Position numbers and translations under genes: made by a program | The notes under the pieces: model-generated | The model's input: the letters and a program-made list of their open reading frames with translations, nothing else | What the model was told of the DNA's origin: nothing | Database searches by the model: none | Shown here: positions 1 through 11,276 of the stretch, piece by piece | Layout of the letters: each line of letters starts with the position of its first letter | How positions within the stretch are numbered: the first letter of the stretch is position 1 | Assembly (NCBI GenBank): GCA_013289795.1 | Contig: JABCZH010000010.1 | Location: 62,001 to 126,000 of the forward strand | DNA from: Acidobacteriota bacterium | GTDB taxonomy: Bacteria > Acidobacteriota > Terriglobia > Terriglobales > Acidobacteriaceae | Length of the DNA stretch: 64,000 nucleotides | Direction of reading: 5' to 3'

Positions 1-3337
<3,337 letters not shown>

Positions 3338-3637
3338 AGTCTTACGCCTCCATCCGCGAGCCACAAAACTTTACTTTCTTTTAACATTTCCTTGACAAGC
3401 CGCACTCTCGGACGCCAGTAACCTACAAGTGTATTTTGCCGGTCATCCTTCGTTGCCGGCTGTGTCTCGTGGTCGAATCACGCATTGCAGGATCAAGCAG
3501 GGGCGTCGACGTCTTCCCGACTGCCCTTACAAGAGATGGCGCACTGGGAGCATCGCGGCTCAATTACTGGGCGTCGATTGTGCGCCTTCGTCGCGGCGTT
3601 CATCCTGGGTGGGGTTCCGAGCCCTTCGAACTTTCGC
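3338..3637. other. Convergent intergenic region with a REP-like repeat at its right end
   Basis: 300 bp between the ends of ligA and the HIT gene. No convincing gene was found; short frames here lack ribosome sites and recognisable sequence. A TTGACA hexamer near 3392 has no matching -10. The right end enters the REP-like element listed at 3623-3648. Confidence 0.5.
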
Positions 3638-3648
3638 TCAGGGTGACA
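3623..3648. repeat. REP-like palindromic element (TCACCCTGAGCGAA type)
   Basis: Read on the minus strand this begins TGTCACCCTGAGCGAAAG and ends TCGAAGG, matching the CCTTCGACTTCGCTCAGGGTGAC palindromic element that recurs in intergenic DNA of many Acidobacteriota and Chloroflexota. It spans the stop codon of the HIT gene and supplies that protein's last residues. Only one copy was seen in this window. Confidence 0.5.
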
Positions 3649-4132
3649 CCGCCGATTTCAGTCCTCCCCTGATTCGTTCGTAGGTGATGTCGAGAGTTTC
3701 CGGCAGGATCCGCGTCTCTCCCACAACTGAAACAAAGTTGGAATCCGCGACCCAGCGCGGCAGCACGTGCATGTGGATGTGCCCTGCAACGCCAGCTCCT
3801 GCCGCCTTGCCGATGTTCATCCCCAGATTCACCCCATCAGGTTTGTATAGCTGGCGCAACACCTGCTCCATTTTTTGTGAGAGGTGAATCATTTCGTGGG
3901 CAGCCTCGACGGGGAGTTTTTGCAACTCATCAAGATGTGCAAACGGCACTACCATCACGTGCCCCGGCGTATATGGGTACGTGTTCAGCACGATAAAGCA
4001 GTACTGACCTCGGTAAACGATGCGGGCCCGCACATCGTCACCCAGCTTTGGAAGGTCGCAAAAGATGCAGCCTGAAGTCTTTTCCGCCGCGGTGACGAAG
4101 GCGTAGCGCCACGGAGTCCAGAGATAATCCAT
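3638..4132 (-). CDS. HIT family hydrolase (Ap4A-type)
   Basis: A 164-residue histidine-triad protein. The catalytic triad HIHMHVLP is at residues 118-125, and a Cys pair C22/C25 sits in the GCIFCDLP motif that binds zinc in many bacterial HIT proteins. The family hydrolyses or phosphorolyses nucleotide phosphates such as Ap4A or AMP conjugates in the cytoplasm. The start MDYLWTPWRY is the typical N-terminus of this subgroup (DxLWxPWR). The last few residues are encoded by a REP-like repeat, so the C-terminal tail is probably not conserved. It stands alone, convergent with ligA. Confidence 0.9.
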   Translation of the reverse strand: MDYLWTPWRYAFVTAAEKTSGCIFCDLPKLGDDVRARIVYRGQYCFIVLNTYPYTPGHVMVVPFAHLDELQKLPVEAAHEMIHLSQKMEQVLRQLYKPDGVNLGMNIGKAAGAGVAGHIHMHVLPRWVADSNFVSVVGETRILPETLDITYERIRGGLKSAVSP

Positions 4133-4190
4133 CGCAGGGCAGAGTAGCAGATGGAGCAGACTTTCGGAACCCGTGCGCGAACCTCGCCCT

Positions 4191-4589
4191 TCATTGCCAA
4201 GTCGTCACCTCAATCGTGCCTTTGTACTCAATGCCGAAACGAATCGTCGGAACATAGACTTTGAGGGGGCCGTCGGAGGGCGCGGCCAGACCAAAAACCT
4301 GCTCGATGAGATCGCCCTGGTTTCCGCTATAGAGTTTTGGGAACTTGATCTCCTGCCCATTGTCAAAGTAAGCGGGCTGAACACATGCTGGCAGAGTGTT
4401 TCGACAAAGCACCTTGATCTCCACCCAGTCGCCCTGTTTTAGAGACAGTGTCGTACTGAAGGTATGGTTCTCTTGTTTGGCTTCGACCAACTGATAGACC
4501 TTCAGGGTCGGGTTAGGGACCTGTGCCACGCAGTTTGCGCAAAGCAGCAATACGGCCGTCGTGAGCGACTTCGTTATGAGTGACTTCAT
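4191..4589 (-). CDS. Secreted protein of unknown function, 132 aa
   Basis: Starts at the ATG at 4587-4589, preceded by a GGGAGAG ribosome site. A signal peptide (MKSLITKSLTTAVLLLCANCVAQ) is followed by about 110 residues that read as one beta-rich domain with two cysteines (about 81 and 86) that could form a disulfide. No family is recognised. It lies 55 bp after a larger secreted SH3-containing gene on the same strand and may belong to the same transcript. Upstream in-frame codons overlap that gene and are discounted. Confidence 0.6.
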   Translation of the reverse strand: MKSLITKSLTTAVLLLCANCVAQVPNPTLKVYQLVEAKQENHTFSTTLSLKQGDWVEIKVLCRNTLPACVQPAYFDNGQEIKFPKLYSGNQGDLIEQVFGLAAPSDGPLKVYVPTIRFGIEYKGTIEVTTWQ

Positions 4590-4644
4590 GTTCTCTCCCA
4601 ATTGGATGCCTGATGCGGGGCCAAGCTCGGTATCCAGCGATCTC

Positions 4645-5913
4645 TTATTGCCCGCCAGCGCCCCGGAACATTTCCGGTGGGTCGAGGTAGCACCGCCGCC
4701 ACAAACCTTCATCGGATAGCGTGCCGGCCTTCCACTCCCGTAGCACCGGCAGGGTCGCAGCCACCATCCCTCCGTCGGAGGAATCGAAAATAAGCACAAT
4801 CCCCAACGCGGTTGACGAGGATTTTGTCAGCTCGGCGTACTCCTTGTCGAACAGCCCTTTAACGAATGTGAGCTTAGCTTGCGAACCGCTATCCGCCCCG
4901 CTGTTGGCAGCCTTTTGGATGGAAACAATCCTCACAACTTTCCCGCGAAGCGGTTCCCAATCCCCAGGGAAAGACGCGATCTGCTCGTTCTCAATCTGAA
5001 AGGGCGCCTTATCGTCAGCAGCTGGCGACGCGGGAGGGGCTACGGGCGGCGCGTCCTCGGCCGACGAAGCATCGGGCATCTCGAGGTTGGAACGCCTGAT
5101 CCAGGCGCGCGAAAGCCCGGAGATGCGCAAATGCACCCAGCTTTCATTGCTGTCCAGAATCTCGAACTCATCCTCCGCATCGGCGAGAAACAAAACCTTG
5201 GCTCCCTCGCTCGGGCTTACCAAAACTGGGGTTCCCGCCTTCCGGACGGCGGCCAGGTTGTTGGGATGTGATTGGTTGCGGAGGATTTCCTCCAGGTTCT
5301 TGGCTTCCTTGTCCAGATTGTCGGTGTGCCGGTCGGCCACGCCGCTCCTCGGAGGTGGTGTCGGGCTATGGTCTGCTCGCGGGAAAGTACTCCCCTTAAA
5401 GGACGGGGCTGAGGGAAGATTGAGAGTCGAAGCGTCAGTGGCGGAAACGCTTTTGCCCTTCGCGGTTCCGGGCGCGCTAGCGGGCGAAGAGGTGGTGGAG
5501 GAGGCCTTGGCAGCGACTGCGTCTGTCAATCGATCCAGCAGATCGGATTCCAGCCGGCCATTGGACGGCAAAACCTGATATCCGGATTTCGTCGCCTCGG
5601 GGGAGTTGTACCAAGCGGTGATTTTGGCGCTGATGCGTACCAGCGACCCACCTGTAGGGGTCGCGGTGACTTGAACGGCGCATTGGTAGTAGCCCTTCTG
5701 AAAACGATCGAGGGATTGCGCGCCGGGAACCGCGAAGCCATCCAGCACCGGCAGACGGCCGCTGGTCGAAGATTGCAACTGGCGAACCGCCGCCTCCACT
5801 ACCGGCTTTGGTTGGGGAAGGGTGCGTTCAGCGGGGGCGCCCTGCGCTCGACCCAACGGTATCGTCAGTGCCCACAAGGCCGCGACCGCAGCTAGGCAGA
5901 ACCTCGACTTCAT
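4645..5913 (-). CDS. Secreted protein with SH3-like domain, unknown function
   Basis: 422 residues. A signal peptide (to about residue 25, ending GRAQG) is followed by an N-terminal globular part, a low-complexity Ser/Ala/Pro linker, and a bacterial SH3-like segment around residues 225-280 (PVLVSPSEGAKVLFLADAED through WVHLRISGLSRAWIRRSN). SH3 domains of this kind usually bind peptidoglycan or periplasmic partners. The C-terminal 120 residues match nothing recognisable. The start codon overlaps the stop of the upstream gene by 4 bp (ATGA), so the two are translationally coupled, and that upstream gene also ends in an SH3-like domain. Confidence 0.6.
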   Translation of the reverse strand: MKSRFCLAAVAALWALTIPLGRAQGAPAERTLPQPKPVVEAAVRQLQSSTSGRLPVLDGFAVPGAQSLDRFQKGYYQCAVQVTATPTGGSLVRISAKITAWYNSPEATKSGYQVLPSNGRLESDLLDRLTDAVAAKASSTTSSPASAPGTAKGKSVSATDASTLNLPSAPSFKGSTFPRADHSPTPPPRSGVADRHTDNLDKEAKNLEEILRNQSHPNNLAAVRKAGTPVLVSPSEGAKVLFLADAEDEFEILDSNESWVHLRISGLSRAWIRRSNLEMPDASSAEDAPPVAPPASPAADDKAPFQIENEQIASFPGDWEPLRGKVVRIVSIQKAANSGADSGSQAKLTFVKGLFDKEYAELTKSSSTALGIVLIFDSSDGGMVAATLPVLREWKAGTLSDEGLWRRCYLDPPEMFRGAGGQ

Positions 5914-6845
5914 GGCAAAGGCTCCAACTGGGCGTGATTGATCCAGCCGTGCTGGCCGTCCTCGGTTTCGACACCGTACCAGTAGGGAGTAGCGATAAGA
6001 ATCACAACCTCAGATCCCGGGTCGAGCGTCTTCAGATTCGTGGCCGAATGGAAAGGAGCCGACTTTAGTTGTCCTCCAGGCGCTTTGATGACTCGTTCCA
6101 CCTGCCGACGCAGGTTCTCAACCTGCTGTTCCGGAGTGTTTGCCGAACCCTGCGCCCGAGCCACCGCGTTGGCCTGCTCCTGCGCGTTCTTTCGTTCCAG
6201 ACTTTTCCTGGCGAGCTCTTCCTGGCGGTGTCTAGCGTCGTCCGTAGCCTGCTTCTTTTCTAATTCAAGGGTGTCCACACGGTCCTGCACCTCTCGATAC
6301 TCCGCACTCTCGACGCTGCCGTCTGAGGGGTGGACAGTGTGGCGAAAATCCTCCACAAATACGGCATCAATTCGCAAAACAGTTTGCTGGGGGCCCTTGC
6401 CATCGATAATGTAGCGCACCGCCAGAGTACCCTGGTCGTTACTTTCCTTGAAATTCACCGGGGCCAGCACTTGCTCCCGCACTTTGTAGAAAACCTTGCC
6501 CGGCCCCTTATATTCCGCAAACAATGACGAAAAAGTCGCCGGAAACGCCTTTTCCACGAACTTGTCCTTGTTGTACTCCTTGCTGCCCTGGATGACTCCA
6601 TCATTTACCACCGCCTCAACGGCTTGCACCACCACGTCTTGGGGTGCGCTGATCTCGCTGGAGAAACCCATGCCATAGTCCGCTTTTTTCTTTTGTTCAC
6701 GGCCCTGCACCGGCAGGGAAAAGTTAAGCAGCAAAAGCAGCATTGCGGCAGCAAAAGGAACCCGGAGACGTTGGCTGGCCTGCGGAGATTCCTTGACCCC
6801 CTGCGACGAAGTGAGGATGGTTGGGTGGTGGGAGAGGTTTTCCAT
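5910..6845 (-). CDS. Membrane-anchored protein with coiled coil and C-terminal SH3-like domain
   Basis: 311 residues. An uncleaved-looking hydrophobic segment (about residues 28-47, PFAAAMLLLLLNFSLPV) follows a basic N-terminus, so the rest should be periplasmic. Then come a globular region to about 175, a Glu/Lys/Arg-rich coiled coil (about 185-250), and a C-terminal SH3-like domain (SEVVILIATPYWYGVETEDG then GWINHAQLEPLP). First gene of a coupled pair on the minus strand. No function is assigned; the SH3 domains suggest an envelope role. Confidence 0.6.
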   Translation of the reverse strand: MENLSHHPTILTSSQGVKESPQASQRLRVPFAAAMLLLLLNFSLPVQGREQKKKADYGMGFSSEISAPQDVVVQAVEAVVNDGVIQGSKEYNKDKFVEKAFPATFSSLFAEYKGPGKVFYKVREQVLAPVNFKESNDQGTLAVRYIIDGKGPQQTVLRIDAVFVEDFRHTVHPSDGSVESAEYREVQDRVDTLELEKKQATDDARHRQEELARKSLERKNAQEQANAVARAQGSANTPEQQVENLRRQVERVIKAPGGQLKSAPFHSATNLKTLDPGSEVVILIATPYWYGVETEDGQHGWINHAQLEPLP

Positions 6846-7046
6846 GCGCTCCGAATGATTGCTCTTACGCTCTCATACTCTCCGCTTGGCGCGCATGTCA
6901 ACTCCGGCGGAATCCGTTCCCTGCGGGCTGCCTCGCAGTCGGCGTGCTCTTGCAGGAGCACCGCAATCCGGAATTGATCACTACAACTGATTAGAGTGAT
7001 TCGCCTCTCCGATCAAAAATAGAGATTTGACAATCCTTTTACAAAA

Positions 7047-7796
7047 ATGGGTAGCCAGACTCTTGACACGCCCGCAAGAAAACGTCACCGTGGCTTGCGA
7101 GTCGAAAATAGCATGCTGAATGGTCTGAACGCGCGCACTCTTGCATCGCCGAGTCACCGTCCTGCTGCGGGCAAGTTGTCGCTTGTATCGCTGCCCAAGA
7201 GGAAGCGGGACCGTGCCGGCAAACAAAAAGCGCTGGTGCACGCGGCCTTACGCTTGTTTGCCACCAAGGGATATGAAGTCACAACCACTCGCGAGATCGC
7301 CGCGGCTGCGGGTTGTGCCGAGGGTTTGATCCACCGTTACTTCAAAGGAAAGGCCGGCCTGCTCACTGCCCTGGTCGAATACCACATCTCCGATGAGTTG
7401 ATGGGAATGCGTCATCGCGCGCGCTCGGCCGGGAGTCTGCAGGAAGAATTCCTGCAATTGGTCGATTGGGAGATCGGATACTTGTGGAAAAACCGGGATT
7501 TTCTCCGAGTGTTTGTTTCGCGGGCATTGGTGGATCCGTCGCTTGGCAGTGTAATTAGCCGGGCCGTGCTCTCCTCCCGCACCAAGGCCGTGAGGGAGCG
7601 TCTCAAGCGTCACCGGCAGTGCGCCGGTCTTTCTCAGGAGGAGCTTGAGATCCTGGCCCAGTCCGTAGGGCTGTTTGGTTTTGTGTTCGGCTTCATGCGT
7701 CCCGTGGTGCTCGGACAGGATCGAGCTCAAGCCCGGAAAATGGCCGCTGCTCTGGCCGCCATGCTGGTTCGTGATCTTGCTCGACTCTCAGGTTGA
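7047..7796 (+). CDS. TetR/AcrR family transcriptional regulator
   Basis: 249 residues with a classic TetR helix-turn-helix (ALRLFATKGYEVTTTREIAAAAGCAEGLIHRYFKGKAGLLTAL pattern, about residues 66-110) and a ligand-binding C-terminal helical domain. The N-terminus is about 55 residues longer than usual; an internal ATG at 7113 or a later codon may be the true start, since no clear ribosome site precedes 7047. It lies immediately upstream of, and on the same strand as, the cytochrome/oxidase operon. The perfect palindrome 74 bp past its stop is the obvious operator candidate. It may sense a redox or electron-donor-related ligand; this is inference from position. Confidence 0.85.
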   Translation: MGSQTLDTPARKRHRGLRVENSMLNGLNARTLASPSHRPAAGKLSLVSLPKRKRDRAGKQKALVHAALRLFATKGYEVTTTREIAAAAGCAEGLIHRYFKGKAGLLTALVEYHISDELMGMRHRARSAGSLQEEFLQLVDWEIGYLWKNRDFLRVFVSRALVDPSLGSVISRAVLSSRTKAVRERLKRHRQCAGLSQEELEILAQSVGLFGFVFGFMRPVVLGQDRAQARKMAAALAAMLVRDLARLSG

Positions 7797-7839
7797 TTAA
7801 CTTTTGTGAATCTGTCTCATTCATAGAAATTATTTCTTC

Positions 7840-7887
7840 TTGACACGTATCTCTTGGCAGTGTTAGTTAAGTGCGTACGTACGCACT
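7840..7887 (+). promoter_or_regulatory. Candidate promoter with TetR-type operator palindrome
   Basis: A TTGACA -35 hexamer (7840-7845) is followed at 17-18 bp by weak -10 candidates (TTAGTT/TAGTTA), then by an 18-bp perfect palindrome AGTGCGTACGTACGCACT at 7870-7887 lying over the expected start of transcription. Size and position are what a repressing TetR-family dimer would need. The cytochrome-porin gene begins 225 bp downstream, leaving a long leader in which no supported gene is seen; a short frame from 7892 lacks a ribosome site. Confidence 0.6.
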
Positions 7888-8112
7888 ACGAATGTCCGAA
7901 GAGCTGGTGACGGCGTCGGCTTTCTGTCTTTGGGTCACATTTTCTGGCCTGCTTGGGTGGTTGTTGAAGCTGGTTCGTTGCGACAGTTTGCAATCGGTTG
8001 GATGGCCTGTGGCCATCAGCAGCGGAGAACGCTCCCAGGATTCTGAGCGTTTGCTCAAATTTCATGTTGAACGGGCGAGTTCTTGCCCTTGATTCAGTGC
8101 CAGGAGGACTCA

Positions 8113-9525
8113 ATGACCTCTCCCCGGAGGCATTTTGCGGGATGGTTGCTGTGCGCATTGTTCATTGCGGGAGCGTTGCCACAGGCTAACGCCCTGCCTG
8201 CCTTCGCCCGCAAGTATGGTCTGCGCTGCTCAGCCTGCCACGAAGCCTGGCCGATGCTTAACTACTTCGGCCAGAAGTTCAAAGACAACGGCTACCAGTT
8301 GATGAACGATCACGACGCTCCCATCTGGCAGAATCCCGCCTACTGGCCGGTCACCTTCCGCATGACCCCGTACTGGCACCGGGAAAGCACCGACAAGGTC
8401 GCGGTTGACTCAGTGACAGGGGATGCCACGAGTGCAGCCAGGGAAGCCCAAGTCACATCTCACGGGTTTGACCTGAGTGGTCTCGACTTCCACACCGGCG
8501 GAACCTTGGACAAGAATATTTCCTTTTATCTGCTGCCCTCGTCCGATCCCACAGGGACTTTCCACTTTGAGACGGTGATGGCGCGGTTGGATAACCTTTT
8601 TGGCAGCTCCTGGCTGAACGTCAAGCTGGGCAAGTTCGAACTTGACAACTTGGTTTCCGAAAAACGAATCCTGACGCTGACCCCGATTTCGGGGGTTTAC
8701 CAGACCTATCACTTCCTGCCGCCTGGAGATGCCAATATCTACGGCCAGATTGGCGATAACCAGCTCGGCATCGAGTACATGGGACATTCTGCCAACGACC
8801 GCACGCGCGTGTCGGCCGCTCTTTTGAGCACCAGTGACGGCAACGTGAACCTGGCCTCCGGCACTAACACCTACACCGGATTTTTCGCCGCCAGCCAGGC
8901 ATTCGATACGGGCAAACTCGGCGTCCAACGCCTGGGATTTTACGCCATGGTTGGAGAGGCCCCAATTACGTTTCTCACCAGCGGGGGCGTGCCAGTGAAC
9001 GGCACTGGAACGGGCAACAAGGGGTTCAGCCGCGAGGGCTTTGTCGGATTGTTTTATCTCAAGAAGCTCGACTTCCTGGTGGTGACCCAGCATGGTTCCG
9101 ATAGCGCCTGGTTCGGACAAGGTTTCGGCAATGCCACCAACCCGTTTAATGGAACACCCGGAGGGGGGAACGGGGGCGGTCTGAATTGTATCCCCGGAAC
9201 GTGTGTTCTTCCCGCTGCTGCGCGCGCTCCCAGTTGGAACGGGTTCCTGTTGGAAACCCACTATGTGTATAGCCCGCAAATTGTCTTCATTCAGCGTTCT
9301 GAATGGCAGCGGGTGTCACAACAGGCGATGACAACCAATGCCTCCAGCTTGGGCAATACCGACATGTACACGTTTGGAATGCGCTGGTACCCGATCATGA
9401 CCAGCCGGGCGGGATTTGCCTGGCACAACGAGTACTCGTGGCTGCGTACGGTGGGAGGATCACCGGTCACGGGGACTGACCTGACCAGCAGTAGCTTGAT
9501 GTCCGGCTTTGACTTCGACTTCTAG
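8113..9525 (+). CDS. Fused monoheme cytochrome-porin (Cyc2-like outer-membrane protein)
   Basis: 470 residues; the ATG at 8113 has an AGGAGG ribosome site. A signal peptide ends about residue 27 (ANA). The mature protein opens LPAFARKYGLRCSACHEAW with one c-type heme site (C39-S-A-C42-H43) and the following YFGQKFKDNGYQ segment, then about 400 residues of alternating beta strands ending in FDFDF, the C-terminal aromatic signature of outer-membrane barrels. A short heme domain followed by a barrel is the Cyc2 architecture, in which the porin carries electrons through the outer membrane. It heads the operon with diheme cytochrome, cupredoxin and terminal oxidase. Iron as donor is only a hypothesis; a general extracellular redox role is equally possible. 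Confidence 0.75.
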   Translation: MTSPRRHFAGWLLCALFIAGALPQANALPAFARKYGLRCSACHEAWPMLNYFGQKFKDNGYQLMNDHDAPIWQNPAYWPVTFRMTPYWHRESTDKVAVDSVTGDATSAAREAQVTSHGFDLSGLDFHTGGTLDKNISFYLLPSSDPTGTFHFETVMARLDNLFGSSWLNVKLGKFELDNLVSEKRILTLTPISGVYQTYHFLPPGDANIYGQIGDNQLGIEYMGHSANDRTRVSAALLSTSDGNVNLASGTNTYTGFFAASQAFDTGKLGVQRLGFYAMVGEAPITFLTSGGVPVNGTGTGNKGFSREGFVGLFYLKKLDFLVVTQHGSDSAWFGQGFGNATNPFNGTPGGGNGGGLNCIPGTCVLPAAARAPSWNGFLLETHYVYSPQIVFIQRSEWQRVSQQAMTTNASSLGNTDMYTFGMRWYPIMTSRAGFAWHNEYSWLRTVGGSPVTGTDLTSSSLMSGFDFDF

Positions 9526-9540
9526 GAGAGGGGATCAGCG

Positions 9541-10407
9541 ATGCCTACGAAACTACTCAAGTGGTCGTGGTTGGCGGCGTCAGCTGCCCTGCTGCTGGCA
9601 GCCACGGCGCAAGCCCAGATCACCAGCTACGATGAAAGAGATCGCCTCAACACTGACAGCCATATTGGCAAATACACCGGCCATGCCACGAACGCCAAAG
9701 AGGACTACCGGCGGTATTGCGTGGGTTGTCACGGCGAGTTGGGCGATGGAAATGGCGAGGTCGCCCAGTGGCTCGATCCGAAACCGCGCGACTTCACTCT
9801 GGGCATCTTTAAGTGTCGCTCGACACCTACGGGGACGCTGCCCACCGACGAAGATCTCTTTAACACGATTGCGCGCGGCCTGGACCGCTCCAACATGCCC
9901 GTCTGGAACACCTTCACCAAACAGCAGCGCGCTGATCTGGTGGCTTGGGTCAAGCATTTCTCTCCGCGCTTTCAGAAGGAAAAGCCGGGGACGCCTATTG
10001 AGATTCCCGCCGAACCCGAGGTTACACCGGAGCGCGTCAAGGCTGGGCAAGATGTTTTTGCCCGGGTACAGTGCTGGAAGTGCCATGGCGTAGAAGGCAT
10101 GGCCAACGGTCCCTCGGCGTCGACTCTGACCGACGACTTGAGCCGGCCAATTCTGCCCTATAACTTCACCGACGGCTCGCGCCCCAAGTGTGGCTCCACT
10201 GACCAGGACATTTACCGGATCTTCATGACCGGCCTGGACGGCACACCGATGCCGTCGTTTTCCGACAACATCAAACCAGAAGAGGCCTGGGACCTGGTGT
10301 TCTATCTGCGTACCCTGCAGCCTCACAATACTTTCAATCTCAAGGAAAGGCAGATTGCCAAGCAATTGGGACTGAAGCCCGTGAATCCCAATGCGCCGGC
10401 ACAGTAA
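9541..10407 (+). CDS. Diheme cytochrome c, periplasmic
   Basis: 288 residues. A signal peptide to about residue 26 (ATAQA) precedes two class I cytochrome c domains with heme sites CVGCH (60-64) and CWKCH (178-182), each followed by the GDGNG/GMANGP type loop. A conserved methionine in SNMPVW and in TPMPSF can act as sixth ligand. Its role would be to shuttle electrons in the periplasm between the outer-membrane cytochrome and the cupredoxin or oxidase. It begins 15 bp after the cytochrome-porin with its own ribosome site (GGAGAGGGG), clearly in one operon. Same position as the diheme cyc1 gene in rus-type operons. Confidence 0.88.
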   Translation: MPTKLLKWSWLAASAALLLAATAQAQITSYDERDRLNTDSHIGKYTGHATNAKEDYRRYCVGCHGELGDGNGEVAQWLDPKPRDFTLGIFKCRSTPTGTLPTDEDLFNTIARGLDRSNMPVWNTFTKQQRADLVAWVKHFSPRFQKEKPGTPIEIPAEPEVTPERVKAGQDVFARVQCWKCHGVEGMANGPSASTLTDDLSRPILPYNFTDGSRPKCGSTDQDIYRIFMTGLDGTPMPSFSDNIKPEEAWDLVFYLRTLQPHNTFNLKERQIAKQLGLKPVNPNAPAQ

Positions 10408-10440
10408 TCCCGGAGGCTTCGGGAGATCAGGAGACTGTTC

Positions 10441-11187
10441 ATGAAAAGTCATTACGTACGCAAGCTTGCAGCAGTACTACCGGCGCTCGTACTTGTCTGT
10501 GCAGGAGCCGTGCTCTTGAGCCAGAAGGTGAACGCTGCCGGCGGCGGCTCAATCACCGGCACCGTGAAGTTGAGCGGAACCGCCCCGCACATGAAGGGCA
10601 TTGATATGTCCAAGGACCCGGTGTGCAGCAAGGCCCACGACACCAACCCGGCAAAAATGGAGAATGTGTTGGTCGGCTCGGGCGATGGTTTGGAGAACGT
10701 TGTCCTGTACATTTCGCAGGGCCTGACCGGCAATGAAGCACCGTCCTCGCAAGAACCTACGTTTGCTCAAAAGGGTTGCATGTATACACCCCATGTGCTG
10801 GCCCTAAATGTAGATCAGAAGTTCAAGGTGACCACGGAGGACCAGACCACTCACAATATCCACCCGTTGCCGGATCCGACCGCGGGGAATATCGGCTGGA
10901 ATAAGTCGCAACCGCCGGCAGCGCCCCCGATCGAGACGAGTTGGAAGAACCAAGAAGTGGCCATCCCGGTAAAGTGCAACATTCATCCCTGGATGCACGG
11001 GTGGTTCGTAGTCGTTAAGGGTCCGTACGCTACTACCGACGACAAAGGTTCGTACACCATCCAGAATGTACCAGCGGGAAGCTATACGGTAACCGCTTGG
11101 CAAGAGGATCTTGGAACGCAGACAGCAAAAGTGACGGTGGCGGCCGGAAGCGCGGCCAAAGCCGATTTCACCTTCAAGGGGAAATAG
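10441..11187 (+). CDS. Cupredoxin with C-terminal carboxypeptidase-regulatory-like domain
   Basis: 248 residues with an N-terminal signal peptide. A plastocyanin/azurin-type blue-copper site can be read: H138 in THNIHP, then C179, H182 and M185 in KCNIHPWMHGW. Two further cysteines (C62, C113) could form a disulfide. Residues about 195-248 form a beta-sandwich of the CarboxypepD_reg type (DDKGSYTIQNVPAGSYTVTAW). Proteins of this architecture are often named methylamine-utilisation or plastocyanin-like. Between a diheme cytochrome and oxidase subunit II it most likely passes electrons in the periplasm, a role like rusticyanin though not closely similar in sequence. Confidence 0.75.
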   Translation: MKSHYVRKLAAVLPALVLVCAGAVLLSQKVNAAGGGSITGTVKLSGTAPHMKGIDMSKDPVCSKAHDTNPAKMENVLVGSGDGLENVVLYISQGLTGNEAPSSQEPTFAQKGCMYTPHVLALNVDQKFKVTTEDQTTHNIHPLPDPTAGNIGWNKSQPPAAPPIETSWKNQEVAIPVKCNIHPWMHGWFVVVKGPYATTDDKGSYTIQNVPAGSYTVTAWQEDLGTQTAKVTVAAGSAAKADFTFKGK

Positions 11188-11276
11188 GATACCAATTCTG
11201 ACTGGGGCTGCCGCTTTTGCGCGGCCCCTGGGGCAGTTTCAGTAGCCGTTCGAAACTAGTCCAGCGCGAGGGCAAC

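Noticed and set aside
6978-7001. Inverted repeat ATCACT-N12-AGTGAT upstream of the TetR gene as a second operator
   Set aside because: Arms of 6 bp only and no relation to the 7870-7887 palindrome, which would be expected at an autoregulated TetR promoter.
7892-8092. A 66-codon frame in the leader between the operator palindrome and the cytochrome-porin gene
   Set aside because: No ribosome site, no family similarity, and no clear signal peptide; more likely untranslated leader.
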